From Bacillota bacterium (lineage in GTDB: Bacteria; Bacillota; Clostridia; UBA1381), in contig JAJQAT010000029.1 of assembly GCA_021203665.1 (NCBI GenBank), positions 1-33,754 of the forward strand: 33,754 bases of DNA, given 5' to 3'. A program made the translations under genes and the position numbers. The stretch's first letter is position 1. Each line of letters starts with the position of its first letter. This document shows, one piece after another, positions 1 through 9,281 of the stretch. The notes beneath the pieces were generated by a model. The model worked only from the letters and a program-made list of their open reading frames with translations. It was not told where the DNA came from and did not search any database.

Positions 1-5
1 GGGTA

Positions 6-11
6 TATAAT
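6..11 (+). promoter_or_regulatory. possible -10 box upstream of murC
   Basis: TATAAT lies 31 bases before the murC start. The -35 region would fall outside the window, so this is only half a promoter, and murC could equally be read from an upstream gene. Confidence 0.35.
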
Positions 12-42
12 AGTAACTGCATTAAACATATGAGGAGAAATA

Positions 43-1437
43 ATGATGGATAGATTTGTTATGTCCGATATTGAAAGGGATGCTCTTATACATTTTATAG
101 GCATAGGCGGCATCAGCATGAGCGGACTGGCGCAGATAGCTTTAAAAAACGGGTACCGTGTGACCGGCTCGGACTGGAACAAAAGCGAAATAACCGAAAA
201 GCTTGAAAAAATGGGCGCGAATATTGTTTACGGACACGGCGCGGTGAACGAATACGGTATCGAAAACGCGTCGCTCGTGGTGTACACCGCCGCGGCAAAG
301 GCGGATAATCCCGAAATGATTGCCGCAAAGGAAAAGGGCGTGCGTACTATAGACCGCGCCGAATTTCTGGGCGCGATAATGAAAAGCTACAAGCACGCGG
401 TAGGCGTGAGCGGCACGCACGGCAAAACCACAACCACCTCAATGCTTGCGCACGCGCTTATAGGCGCGGGCATCGACCCCACGATAAGCGTGGGCGGAGA
501 GCTTGACCTTATCGGCGGCAATATCAGAACCGGCAATTCCGATTATTTTGTCACGGAGGCGTGCGAATACACCAACAGCTTCCTAAAATTTTATCCGACC
601 ATCGCCCTTATCACAAATATCGAGGAGGATCATCTCGATTTCTTCTCCGGCATTGATGAAATAATAGAAAGCTTCAGGCAATTCGCCTGTCTTACAAGGG
701 ATATAGGATATGTTGTCGCTTTCGGCAGCGACAGGAATATACAAAAGGCTTTAAGCGGCGTTGACGGACTTAACGTAATCACCTACGGTATGGAGGATAA
801 ATTTGACTACTATCCGGAAAATATCGTCTACCACGCGGGATTTCCGAGCTTCGACGTTATAAAGCGCGGAGAAAAAATTTGTCACATTAAGCTGAATGTG
901 CCCGGCGAGCATAATATTCAAAACGCCCTTGCCGCCGTTGCCGTATGCGAGCTGTCGGGAGTCGATGCCGAAACAGCCGCGAGAGGCATTGAAACATTTA
1001 AGGGTACGCACAGACGCTTTGAGAAAAAGGGATTTTTGAACGGCGCGGTTGTAATCGACGATTACGCTCACCACCCCACCGAAATCAAAGCCACTCTGCA
1101 CGCGGCGCGGCAGTTTCCGCATAATAAAATATGGTGCGTATTCCAGCCGCACACATATTCAAGAACGCGCACGCTGTGGGATGAGTTTGTCGGCGCGTTT
1201 GACGATGCCGATGAGCTTATTCTCACTCACATATACGCCGCGCGTGAAAAGCCGGACGGCGTTACAAAGCCGGAAAATCTTGCCGCGGATATACAAAAAA
1301 GAGGCGTGAGCGCGGTATATATAGATGATTTTGCCGATATTGCCGACCTTCTCAAGAAAAACGTAAGCGAGGGCGACATTGTGTTCACAATGGGCGCCGG
1401 CGACGTTGTGAAAATCAATGATTTGATAATTGAATAA
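43..1437 (+). CDS. murC: UDP-N-acetylmuramate--L-alanine ligase
   Basis: Cytoplasmic Mur ligase that joins L-alanine to UDP-MurNAc using ATP, the first step of the peptidoglycan stem peptide. Its 464 residues are the usual MurC length. The N-terminal UDP-binding Rossmann segment FIGIGGISMSG is near residues 18-28. The ATP loop GTHGKTT is at 124-130, the central-domain segment PGEHNIQNA near 288-296, and the C-terminal DYAHHPTE motif typical of MurC at 340-347. Two ATGs stand in tandem at 43 and 46, 5-8 bases after a GAGGAG site; either could initiate, and the first is used here. The gene stands alone on this strand and ends just before a strong hairpin that it shares with the convergent ilvC. 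No damage or unusual residue is visible, and the assignment is firm. Confidence 0.97.
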   Translation: MMDRFVMSDIERDALIHFIGIGGISMSGLAQIALKNGYRVTGSDWNKSEITEKLEKMGANIVYGHGAVNEYGIENASLVVYTAAAKADNPEMIAAKEKGVRTIDRAEFLGAIMKSYKHAVGVSGTHGKTTTTSMLAHALIGAGIDPTISVGGELDLIGGNIRTGNSDYFVTEACEYTNSFLKFYPTIALITNIEEDHLDFFSGIDEIIESFRQFACLTRDIGYVVAFGSDRNIQKALSGVDGLNVITYGMEDKFDYYPENIVYHAGFPSFDVIKRGEKICHIKLNVPGEHNIQNALAAVAVCELSGVDAETAARGIETFKGTHRRFEKKGFLNGAVVIDDYAHHPTEIKATLHAARQFPHNKIWCVFQPHTYSRTRTLWDEFVGAFDDADELILTHIYAAREKPDGVTKPENLAADIQKRGVSAVYIDDFADIADLLKKNVSEGDIVFTMGAGDVVKINDLIIE

Positions 1438-1447
1438 ATAAAAAAAG

Positions 1448-1478
1448 GGACTGTTGACATATATTCTGTCAACAGTCC
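1448..1478. terminator. bidirectional terminator between murC and ilvC
   Basis: A perfect 12-bp stem (GGACTGTTGACA, 7-nt loop, TGTCAACAGTCC). An A-run on the left gives a U-tract to ilvC transcripts; a weaker TTTAATATT follows on the right for murC. It separates two convergent genes. Confidence 0.85.
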
Positions 1479-1500
1479 TTTAATATTAGCCTGTTAAAAA

Positions 1501-3079
<1,579 letters not shown>

Positions 3080-3080
3080 A

Positions 3081-4757
3081 TTAGTTATCCTCCTTTTTCG
3101 GAAGAGTCGCTTCATTAAGCGCGTCGCCTGTCGGCTCAAACGGACTTACGTTTACAACAAGAAGATAAGAGCCGTCCGCCGCCATCATTTTGTCTATAGC
3201 CGCCTCAACGCCGCTGTTTTCCGTAACAACGCCGCTGTCGATTCCGTATGCCTTGGCAAGCATCGCAAAATCGGGTTTTCCGTCTATCGTAACCGCCTGA
3301 TAGTTCGACTTATACAAAAGGAACTGATGCTCATGCACCATACCGAGACGGTGATTTTGGAAAAGCACCATTTTAACGGGTATATCCCACTGCATCATGG
3401 TACCCATTTCCGGCAAATCCATCTGGAAGCTGCCGTCGCCCATTACGGCTATAACAGGCTTTGAACCAGCCGCCGCCACGGATGCGCCTATTGCCGCCGG
3501 AAGTCCGTAACCCATTGTACCGAATCCGCCGGAGGTCAAAAGTGAGCGCGGTGATGTGAATTTGAAATTATTCGCGCACCAAATCTGATTTTGTCCGACC
3601 TCGGTGGAAATATATACGTCGGAATTTGTCTTTTCCGAAAGCACGTTAAGAAAATACCTCGGATTTACATAGCCGTTATCTTCGCTGAAAGGCTTATGCG
3701 TGAAACGGCTGCGAAGCTCATCAGCCTCCTCAATCCACTGCTTATCCGCCTTAAAGCCGGTAATCTGCGGCGTAAGCTGCTCAAGCACGTCCTTTATATC
3801 GCCGACAACCGGAATATAAGGCTGTACGTTTTTACCGATTTCCGCCGGATCTATGTCTATATGTATCAGCTTGTTGCCCTGCTCAAGCCCCTTTACGTTA
3901 GCAACGGTTCTGTCGCCCAGTCTTGAACCCATTACGATTACAAGGTCCGCGCGGTTAAAAATCATATTTGCTCTTTTTACTCCGTGCGAGCCTATCATTC
4001 CGTAGTATCTCGGATTGTCCGTCGGAAGAGTGCCTATGCCCATCATTGTTGAAACAACGGGAATATTGGTTTCCTTAACAAATTTTCTGAACTCGTTTAC
4101 CGCGTCGGATATAACTATGCCGCCGCCCGCGAGTATAACAGGCTTTTTAGCGCCCTTGATTGCCTCGGCAACCTTTTTAACCTGGGATTCGTTCGCCTTG
4201 CCGATAAGCTTGTAGCCTCGGATACTGACCTCCTCATCCTCCTCGGGATAATCAAATTCCGCTTTCAGAATATCCATCGGGAAGTCAATAAGCACCGGAC
4301 CCGGGCGGCCCGTGTTCGCGATATGGAACGCCTCGTTCACAACCTTTGGAATCTCAAGTCCGTCTTTAATAAGATAGCTGTGCTTGGTAAAGGGCAACGT
4401 CGCGCCGGTAATATCAACCTCCTGGAACGCGTCCTTACCGATAAGGCTTGAAATAACCTGACCCGTAAGCGCTACCATCGGAACCGAATCCATATATGCC
4501 GTCGCGATACCCGTGATAAGGTTTGTCGCGCCCGGACCTGATGTAGCGGTACATACGCCCGCTGTTTTTGTAACCCTCGCATAGCCTGACGCCATGTGAG
4601 CGGCTCCCTGCTCGTTACGTGTTAAAATATGCTTGATTGAAGAAAACGACAGCCTGTCTATTATGGGACAGTTAGATGCTCCGGGATAACCGAATACAAC
4701 CTTGACGCCGTTTTTCTCCAGTGTTTTAACAACCATTTCAGCACCGGTCATTCTCAA
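3081..4757 (-). CDS. ilvB: acetolactate synthase large (catalytic) subunit
   Basis: Thiamine-diphosphate enzyme that condenses two pyruvates to acetolactate, or pyruvate with 2-ketobutyrate. Domains appear in the usual order: PYR domain with GYPGA at 24-28 and the catalytic Glu at 49 (RNEQGAAHMA), a central Rossmann domain (about 190-330), and the PP domain with the ThDP-Mg motif starting GDGS at 440-443. Length of 558 residues is normal. The start is ambiguous. TTG at 4757 is 8 nt from an AGGGGGAA site, whereas the in-frame ATG at 4751 is 14 nt away; the TTG start is preferred. Upstream lie a consensus promoter and a structured leader. Pairing with ilvN indicates the biosynthetic rather than the catabolic (AlsS) form. 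Confidence 0.95.
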   Translation of the reverse strand: MRMTGAEMVVKTLEKNGVKVVFGYPGASNCPIIDRLSFSSIKHILTRNEQGAAHMASGYARVTKTAGVCTATSGPGATNLITGIATAYMDSVPMVALTGQVISSLIGKDAFQEVDITGATLPFTKHSYLIKDGLEIPKVVNEAFHIANTGRPGPVLIDFPMDILKAEFDYPEEDEEVSIRGYKLIGKANESQVKKVAEAIKGAKKPVILAGGGIVISDAVNEFRKFVKETNIPVVSTMMGIGTLPTDNPRYYGMIGSHGVKRANMIFNRADLVIVMGSRLGDRTVANVKGLEQGNKLIHIDIDPAEIGKNVQPYIPVVGDIKDVLEQLTPQITGFKADKQWIEEADELRSRFTHKPFSEDNGYVNPRYFLNVLSEKTNSDVYISTEVGQNQIWCANNFKFTSPRSLLTSGGFGTMGYGLPAAIGASVAAAGSKPVIAVMGDGSFQMDLPEMGTMMQWDIPVKMVLFQNHRLGMVHEHQFLLYKSNYQAVTIDGKPDFAMLAKAYGIDSGVVTENSGVEAAIDKMMAADGSYLLVVNVSPFEPTGDALNEATLPKKEDN

Positions 4758-4796
4758 AAAAATTCCCCCTTTTGATTTAATAATTAATAATGCTTC

Positions 4797-4951
4797 GGCG
4801 CGCCGATTATCCGCGCCTTAAAAGACCATCGTATTGATTTGTCTTGTGGAAAATCGAATTTTCTAAAGCGTCATGCTTTATGAAAGGATGGTGCTGCTCT
4901 GCCTCCGCCCTTTTATGGCGGCGGCATGGTACAAGGATATTATCGTACCAT
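4797..4951 (-). promoter_or_regulatory. structured 5' leader of ilvB (unassigned RNA element)
   Basis: Roughly 180 nt separate the predicted transcription start from the ilvB ribosome site, and the stretch is rich in helices. P1 pairs 4945-4951 with 4926-4932 (ATGGTAC/GTACCAT). P2 pairs 4917-4925 with 4901-4909, with one G/A mismatch. A long-range helix P3 pairs 4887-4892 with 4825-4830 (ACCATC/GATGGT) and encloses two hairpins, 4864-4869/4875-4880 and 4849-4854/4858-4863. A helix 4841-4845/4822-4826 would compete with P3. A GC-rich hairpin lies at 4797-4802/4812-4817. There is no T-box sequence, no U-tract and no leader peptide rich in Ile, Leu or Val. I cannot match it to a known riboswitch; control of ilvBNC is inferred from position. 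Confidence 0.5.
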
Positions 4952-4954
4952 ATT

Positions 4955-4983
4955 ATTTTATCAGCGAAAGGGTTGATTGTCAA
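4955..4983 (-). promoter_or_regulatory. sigma-A promoter of ilvBNC
   Basis: TTGACA (4978-4983) and TAAAAT (4955-4960) are separated by exactly 17 nt. It drives a leader starting near 4948 and then ilvB-ilvN-ilvC. Confidence 0.85.
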
Positions 4984-5067
4984 CTGTTTTTATAGATTAT
5001 TGTAACTGTTAAACACTTATATTTGCCTTAAATCGATTTTTTTGTATATTTATTAACCGCGCAAAAA

Positions 5068-5090
5068 AGGACTGCAATCAAAACAGTCCT
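5068..5090 (-). terminator. terminator after the DUF421 gene
   Basis: Stem AGGACTG/CAGTCCT with a 9-nt loop, followed on the minus strand by six U residues. It starts a few bases after the stop codon of the DUF421 gene. Confidence 0.85.
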
Positions 5091-5095
5091 CATTT

Positions 5096-5800
5096 TTACT
5101 GAAACGGGTCGTTTTTCGGAGCGTCCTTTGTCTTTGGGTAGACGTACAGCGTGCCGCCGTCACATTCGGCAAAATAAACGTCCTTTATATTTCCTATTTT
5201 ATGCTTATGCAGCTCCTTTTCGAGCCAGTGCCTGTTATTCCCCGAGCATTTAAGATTTTCCTCGACAACGTGTCCGTCAAGTATAACCGTATGCAATATT
5301 TTCCCGTCCGCGGCGGATAAATTCATATCGCGCGGAGTTACGGGACGCGCGGAGGATTTCGGCAAAAACGATATTTTTCCGTTCTGCTCGAGAACGGCGC
5401 TGTCAATGTCGTCAAGATTAAAATACCCGTTTACTCTGCATTGCACAAGAAAATCGTTAATATCTATCTTGGCCGTTTTAAAGTTTTTCTGATACAGTCT
5501 TCCGTTTTCCATCAGCAAAATCGACCTGCCGGTAAGAAAGCGTCTGCACCTTACATTCTTTTCCGTGACATATGATATAAACCACATAACGGCAGTATAC
5601 ACAACAATCGCTGACAGCGGGAAATAAAATTCACCGTCCGAGGATGTCGCCATCTCGGCGGCGATAGAGCCTATCGTTATCCCGTTGATATAGTCAAACA
5701 TACTCAGCTCCGACATCTGCTTGTTTCCTATTATCTTGGCGGAAATAAACAGCGCCGCTATGGAACCGATTGAGGTTAATATTACTTTTACAAATTGCAT
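5096..5800 (-). CDS. DUF421 (YetF/YrbG-like) membrane protein
   Basis: A 234-residue protein of the DUF421 family. There are three probable membrane segments in the first 80 residues (about 4-22, 37-50 and 60-80) with the family segment GNKQMSELSMFDYINGI between the first two. A soluble C-terminal part follows, with the recurring pattern of dipped hydrophobic strands. Family members sit in the cytoplasmic membrane and several Bacillus paralogues are linked to sporulation or stress regulons, but the biochemical role is unknown. AAGGAG lies about 8 nt before ATG. It is the last gene after the Ser/Tyr-rich and glycosyltransferase-like genes (54-nt gap), so co-transcription is likely but a functional link is unproven. 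Confidence 0.85.
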   Translation of the reverse strand: MQFVKVILTSIGSIAALFISAKIIGNKQMSELSMFDYINGITIGSIAAEMATSSDGEFYFPLSAIVVYTAVMWFISYVTEKNVRCRRFLTGRSILLMENGRLYQKNFKTAKIDINDFLVQCRVNGYFNLDDIDSAVLEQNGKISFLPKSSARPVTPRDMNLSAADGKILHTVILDGHVVEENLKCSGNNRHWLEKELHKHKIGNIKDVYFAECDGGTLYVYPKTKDAPKNDPFQ

Positions 5801-5854
5801 AGCCTAACTCCTTTTTCGCTTAGTATATGCAAAAAGCAAAAATTAAAACAGTAT

Positions 5855-6694
5855 TTAAAAATACTGCTTTAATACCTCTATATTCTTCATTACCTCATAC
5901 ATATGCGGGTATTCGTGTACAATACGATTAATGCACCGGCGGCAGAAATCGTATCTCAGCGCGCCGTTATCGCGCATCTGCTGCTTCATGCCCCAGGTAT
6001 GGGTAAAGCGGTTTTCGCCGTCCTTAAACAGCCGTCCGAGGTCGGAAAACGCATTGACCCTTATATTCATCTTGCCCGCGCACATATTAAGCAGTCTTTG
6101 CTCGGCAAAAACCATGTATGTGAGGCGGTCGTCCTTTTCCTCGGCGTTTCGCATAAAATCAACAGACGTTTCGGTATAATACTTCAAAAGCGCGTCATTC
6201 TTTATAACGCAAAACGCCGTATTGCACGCTTTAAGTCCCCAATCAAAGCCGCTGTCAAACTCATAACCCGCCTTCATATTAAAATGCCCGCGCGGCGGGT
6301 ACACATCGGGATACAAATCCTCAAAATGTATAACCGTCACATCGGAAAGCGCGTCAAAATCAATGCTTTCCCATACGATAAAATCCGTGTCAATCATAGC
6401 CGTCGGAGCGGTGCGGCTTTTGAGCGCGAATATCTTTCCCGCCGCCCAAAACACATCGGGGTTCACGTCAACCTCGTCAAGTATGCTTTGCACATCGTCC
6501 CATATTTCGGTTAAACCGGTTTTTTCGTAATACTCCATACCCTCTTTATCGGTTATCATTGTAATATTGCCGTTCTTTTCGCGCCATTTCAGCGCGGAGA
6601 GAATTGTCGTCAGCACCTCAAAATCCTCAAGCTCGTAGGGACGGTTAAATTTATTTATAAAAGGCTTTGTCCAGTTAATATGTATCGCGTCCAT
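5855..6694 (-). CDS. glycosyltransferase-like protein (GT-A type DxD)
   Basis: A 279-residue soluble protein without signal peptide. Features fit a GT-A nucleotide-sugar enzyme of the capsular or DUF6734-like type. The start lists an interaction partner segment (HINWTKPF), followed by alternating strands and helices. An AMIDTDFIVWE segment at 99-109 carries the acidic D102-x-D104 motif that would hold the metal and sugar nucleotide. The later region is rich in aromatic residues (HTWGMKQQ near 230). I cannot name donor or acceptor. Its GGGAGGT site overlaps the TAG stop of the upstream Ser/Tyr-rich gene, so the two are translated together and the neighbour is the first candidate acceptor; that link is inference. 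A DxD motif alone is weak proof of activity. Confidence 0.6.
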   Translation of the reverse strand: MDAIHINWTKPFINKFNRPYELEDFEVLTTILSALKWREKNGNITMITDKEGMEYYEKTGLTEIWDDVQSILDEVDVNPDVFWAAGKIFALKSRTAPTAMIDTDFIVWESIDFDALSDVTVIHFEDLYPDVYPPRGHFNMKAGYEFDSGFDWGLKACNTAFCVIKNDALLKYYTETSVDFMRNAEEKDDRLTYMVFAEQRLLNMCAGKMNIRVNAFSDLGRLFKDGENRFTHTWGMKQQMRDNGALRYDFCRRCINRIVHEYPHMYEVMKNIEVLKQYF

Positions 6695-6704
6695 AATGAC
6701 CTCC

Positions 6705-7253
6705 CTATATTAAATTAACCCCGTATCCGTTCACCATAACACACATCTCTCCGTCCGAGCCGACGCTTGTCCCGAATTTCATCAAAAACGACGACATACT
6801 CGCGGAAAACGACGCCGAATAGGACGATACGTAAGACGACGCGTAAGACGACGCGAACGACGCGCCCGTTTCGTATTCGTATTCATATCTGTACATATAA
6901 GACGTGACATAGGACGTTATATAGGACGTCATAAAATAGCTTGACATAAAATAGGAGGATATAAAGCTTGACGCGGACGCGGCATATGAAGAAGCCGCCG
7001 GCAAAGCCGAAGCGTCCGCCGAAATTCCGGCATCCTTAAAGCGCGGCGAAAAACCGCCGCAGACAATGCCCTTTTTTGCAAATTCCTCCTCCGTTGCGTC
7101 TGCAAAAGCATAAACCTCGCCTATCGCGGTATAGGAAATATTCTCCGTTAAGGGTAAAACAAAAGTATTATCACATAATCCTATTGATGTGACACCCGCC
7201 TTCAGAGCCTGCAAAAGCTCCTGTTGTGAAAAAACAATTATATCAAATGCCAT
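6705..7253 (-). CDS. Ser/Tyr-rich low-complexity protein, unknown function
   Basis: I do not recognise this 182-residue protein. Residues 1-75 look like a normal folded domain (MAFDIIVFSQ..., IGLCDNTFVLPL). Residues 87-156 are almost only Ser, Tyr, Ala, Phe, Met and Thr in units such as SSYFM, TSYI, TSYV and SSYA every 4-5 residues, around a charged aromatic core YRYEYEYE at 121-128. The end (FGTSVGSDGEMCVMVNGYG) again looks ordered. There is no signal peptide or membrane helix. An AAGGAGGG site 7 nt before ATG 7253 fixes the start; the in-frame ATG at 7283 lacks one. The DNA under the repeats is itself repetitive (gacgcgtaagac units near 6835-6860), so the length may vary between strains. 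It heads an operon with the glycosyltransferase-like gene. Confidence 0.75.
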   Translation of the reverse strand: MAFDIIVFSQQELLQALKAGVTSIGLCDNTFVLPLTENISYTAIGEVYAFADATEEEFAKKGIVCGGFSPRFKDAGISADASALPAASSYAASASSFISSYFMSSYFMTSYITSYVTSYMYRYEYEYETGASFASSYASSYVSSYSASFSASMSSFLMKFGTSVGSDGEMCVMVNGYGVNLI

Positions 7254-7317
7254 TGCCTTTCCCTCCTTCGCAATCTTATGCACTTATTGTATCATAAAAC
7301 GCGGCTAAATGGTAGCA

Positions 7318-8151
7318 TTATTTTTTAAAAAATCCGTTTTCTATCATTTTATTTATCTGCGCGCCGTAAAGGAATATATTCATACAAAAATACAGCCACA
7401 GCATAAGGAGCACAACCGCGGCAAGAGAGCCGTAAACATAGGATTAGTTTGAGAAATTATTTATATAAATCGAATATATAAATGAGAAAACAATCCAAGC
7501 CACTGCCGAAAAAGCCGCTCCGGGGAGCTGACGCTTGAATGAAAGCTTCTTTTTGGGCAGGAAGGTGTAAAAAAGCGCGAACAAAATCGTCAAATACGCC
7601 ATTATGATGATTATTTTGCCCTTTAACAAAAACTGTATAACGCTCATTAAGGTTTCGGAATGTCCGCCTATGAAATATTCGAGCTTATTTCCGAAAACAA
7701 ATAATAAAGCCGCGAGAATAAGCGCCGCTATAAACGCGAGAGTGTATATAACGGAAAAAATGCGCTTGTAAAAATAATTGCGCGTCGGCGCGTGATATAT
7801 ACTGTTCAGACCCGTGTAAAGCGCCATAATACCTCTTGACGCGAGCCACAATGTGGACACGGCAGTTATGGAAATTACGGAAACAGACGAGGTTTTGTCA
7901 AACAGCTCGTTTGTAATCGTGGTCAAAAGTCCGCTTACCTCCGCGGGAGCCAACGAGTTAATTGTGTGAAGCAGCGTCTGCTGATCTATGTTTATGAACA
8001 GATTTATTATGGAAAAAATCAGCATGAGCAGCGGAATTGCCGATATAACAAGAAAAAATGACGCCTGCGCCGCGTATACGCTCACATTGTCACCGGTAAG
8101 GTTATCTATAAATTCAATCAGCTTTTTTAATTTACTATTTTGCGGCCTCAT
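7318..8151 (-). pseudogene. YihY/BrkB-family membrane protein gene with premature stop
   Basis: Multi-spanning inner-membrane protein of the YihY/BrkB family, formerly annotated as ribonuclease BN; its role is unknown. ATG 8151 has AGGAG 7 nt upstream. After 235 residues the frame hits TAA (7444-7446) in ...YINNFSN-stop. The same frame then continues without shift for 41 more codons to 7318: SYVYGSLAAVVLLMLWLYF, then CMNIFLYGAQINKMIEN. This is exactly the last membrane helix and GAQIN tail expected of the family. A single base change from a Tyr codon (TAT/TAC) to TAA explains it. The intact part keeps about five helices. It could be a true nonsense mutation, a sequencing error or rare readthrough. 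TAA is the normal stop of other genes here, so recoding is unlikely. Confidence 0.85.
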
Positions 8152-8195
8152 CAAATTTCTCCTATTTTATAAAATACCCCCGAAAATCAAGACGG

Positions 8196-8214
8196 TTCCG
8201 CCCAAAAGGCGGAA
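8196..8214 (-). terminator. probable terminator after the SLH gene
   Basis: Stem TTCCGCC/GGCGGAA with a 5-nt loop a few bases after the SLH stop. The following minus-strand sequence (GTCTTGATTTT) is only moderately U-rich, so efficiency is uncertain. Confidence 0.5.
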
Positions 8215-8219
8215 TCCTC

Positions 8220-9266
8220 TTAATTTTGTATCAGATTATACAATCTCACAACCGTCGCGACAGCCTGCTCGACGGTGTACGGGCCCTGCGGTGAAAATTC
8301 GGATGTCGTGATGCCCGTCATAATATTATATTCGTTCGCCCAGGTGACATAGAACACCGCCCACGGCGATATGCTCGAGGTGTCGTCATATGAGAGCCAC
8401 GTTTCCGTGCCCACCCACATATATTTTTCCGCGACGCCGCACAGAAGCGTCGCCGCCTCCTCGCGGGTTATGGTGCCGTAGGGGTCGAAATTATTATCGT
8501 CCCTGCCGTTCACTATGCCCATCGCGTACAGTATATCCACCGCGCTGTCTACGCCGTCGCAGTCGTCAAACACATTCCTCAGATACGCGCCCAGCTCGTA
8601 AGCCGCGTATGACTCCAAGGAGGTGTAGCTTTCCTTTACGGCAATCATATTGCCGAGAAGAACGCAAAACTGCTCGCGCGTTATGTTTTCGGAATACCTG
8701 CTTGTAAACTCGTACGGGAGCAGACTGTTTGCCGCCGCCTCCTTTGCGAAGGACTGCGCCCAAACCGCCTCGGGCAGCTTGAGGAAGTCATACGATGTGT
8801 CACGGTGAATTTCCTCACCGCTCACCTTCACGTCCGCGTCCTTGTATATGCTGTCGAGATACATCAGCGTGTCCGTGTCGTCCTCGCCGACCTTGTAGCA
8901 AATATAATTACCGCTTCCGTAAAGACCTATCTGAATACCGGAATTGAGGTAATAGCTTTTCACTCCCGCGTCGGTGTACACGTTTACCGCGATGCCCCGA
9001 AACGGCGTCGGATTAATTGTCCGGTAAGCCGTCATATTCTGAATATTGTAATAAAAATCGTTTATTTCCTCGCGCGTCAAATCGGTGTACTTGCCGTCCG
9101 CCACGTCCGAAATTGTCACCTGCGTTATCTCGTCCGCGCTGAAAATTCCCATCGCGTCCGCGACGGTCATGCTCTCCGGCAAATCAACCACGTTATACGC
9201 GTATCCGGTAATCGACAGCGCCAGCATAAATACCGCCGGCAAAATTATTTTTATAAACCTTTTGAT
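8220..9266 (-). CDS. secreted protein with three SLH domains, probable ATC start
   Basis: Exported 348-residue protein. An N-terminal signal peptide (MKRFIKIILPAVFMLALS, cleavage probably after GYA) precedes a domain of about 140 residues I do not recognise. Three S-layer homology domains follow near 165-210, 235-282 (GIVNGRDDNNFDPYGTITREE) and 295-345. SLH domains bind pyruvylated secondary cell-wall polymers, so it probably sits on the wall. The start is odd. GGAGGGG lies just downstream of the pyrE stop, but the only canonical in-frame start codon nearby is TTG at 9242, about 30 nt away and inside the signal peptide. ATC at 9266 is 8 nt from GGAGG and restores MKRF. ATT at 9269 is an alternative. 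The gene is the last of the sigma factor-pyrE unit. Confidence 0.75.
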   Translation of the reverse strand: MKRFIKIILPAVFMLALSITGYAYNVVDLPESMTVADAMGIFSADEITQVTISDVADGKYTDLTREEINDFYYNIQNMTAYRTINPTPFRGIAVNVYTDAGVKSYYLNSGIQIGLYGSGNYICYKVGEDDTDTLMYLDSIYKDADVKVSGEEIHRDTSYDFLKLPEAVWAQSFAKEAAANSLLPYEFTSRYSENITREQFCVLLGNMIAVKESYTSLESYAAYELGAYLRNVFDDCDGVDSAVDILYAMGIVNGRDDNNFDPYGTITREEAATLLCGVAEKYMWVGTETWLSYDDTSSISPWAVFYVTWANEYNIMTGITTSEFSPQGPYTVEQAVATVVRLYNLIQN

Positions 9267-9281
9267 AATAATCCCCTCCGT

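Noticed and set aside
4797-4951. T-box leader for ilvB
   Set aside because: No AGGGTGGTACCGCG-like T-box sequence and no terminator U-tract; the TGGTAC present is part of a 5' hairpin.
5903-6514. 203-aa plus-strand reading frame opposite the glycosyltransferase-like gene
   Set aside because: No ribosome site or recognisable motif; antisense to a gene with clear start signals.
6705-7253. Frameshift artefact as explanation for the Ser/Tyr-rich stretch
   Set aside because: The frame has a good start, ordered sequence on both sides of the repeats, and a stop coupled to the next gene; other frames give arginine-rich nonsense.
7444-7446. Stop-codon reassignment or programmed readthrough at TAA in the YihY gene
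   Set aside because: TAA ends other intact genes in the window (murC, ilvC, pyrE), so a general recoding is excluded; no readthrough signal was recognised.
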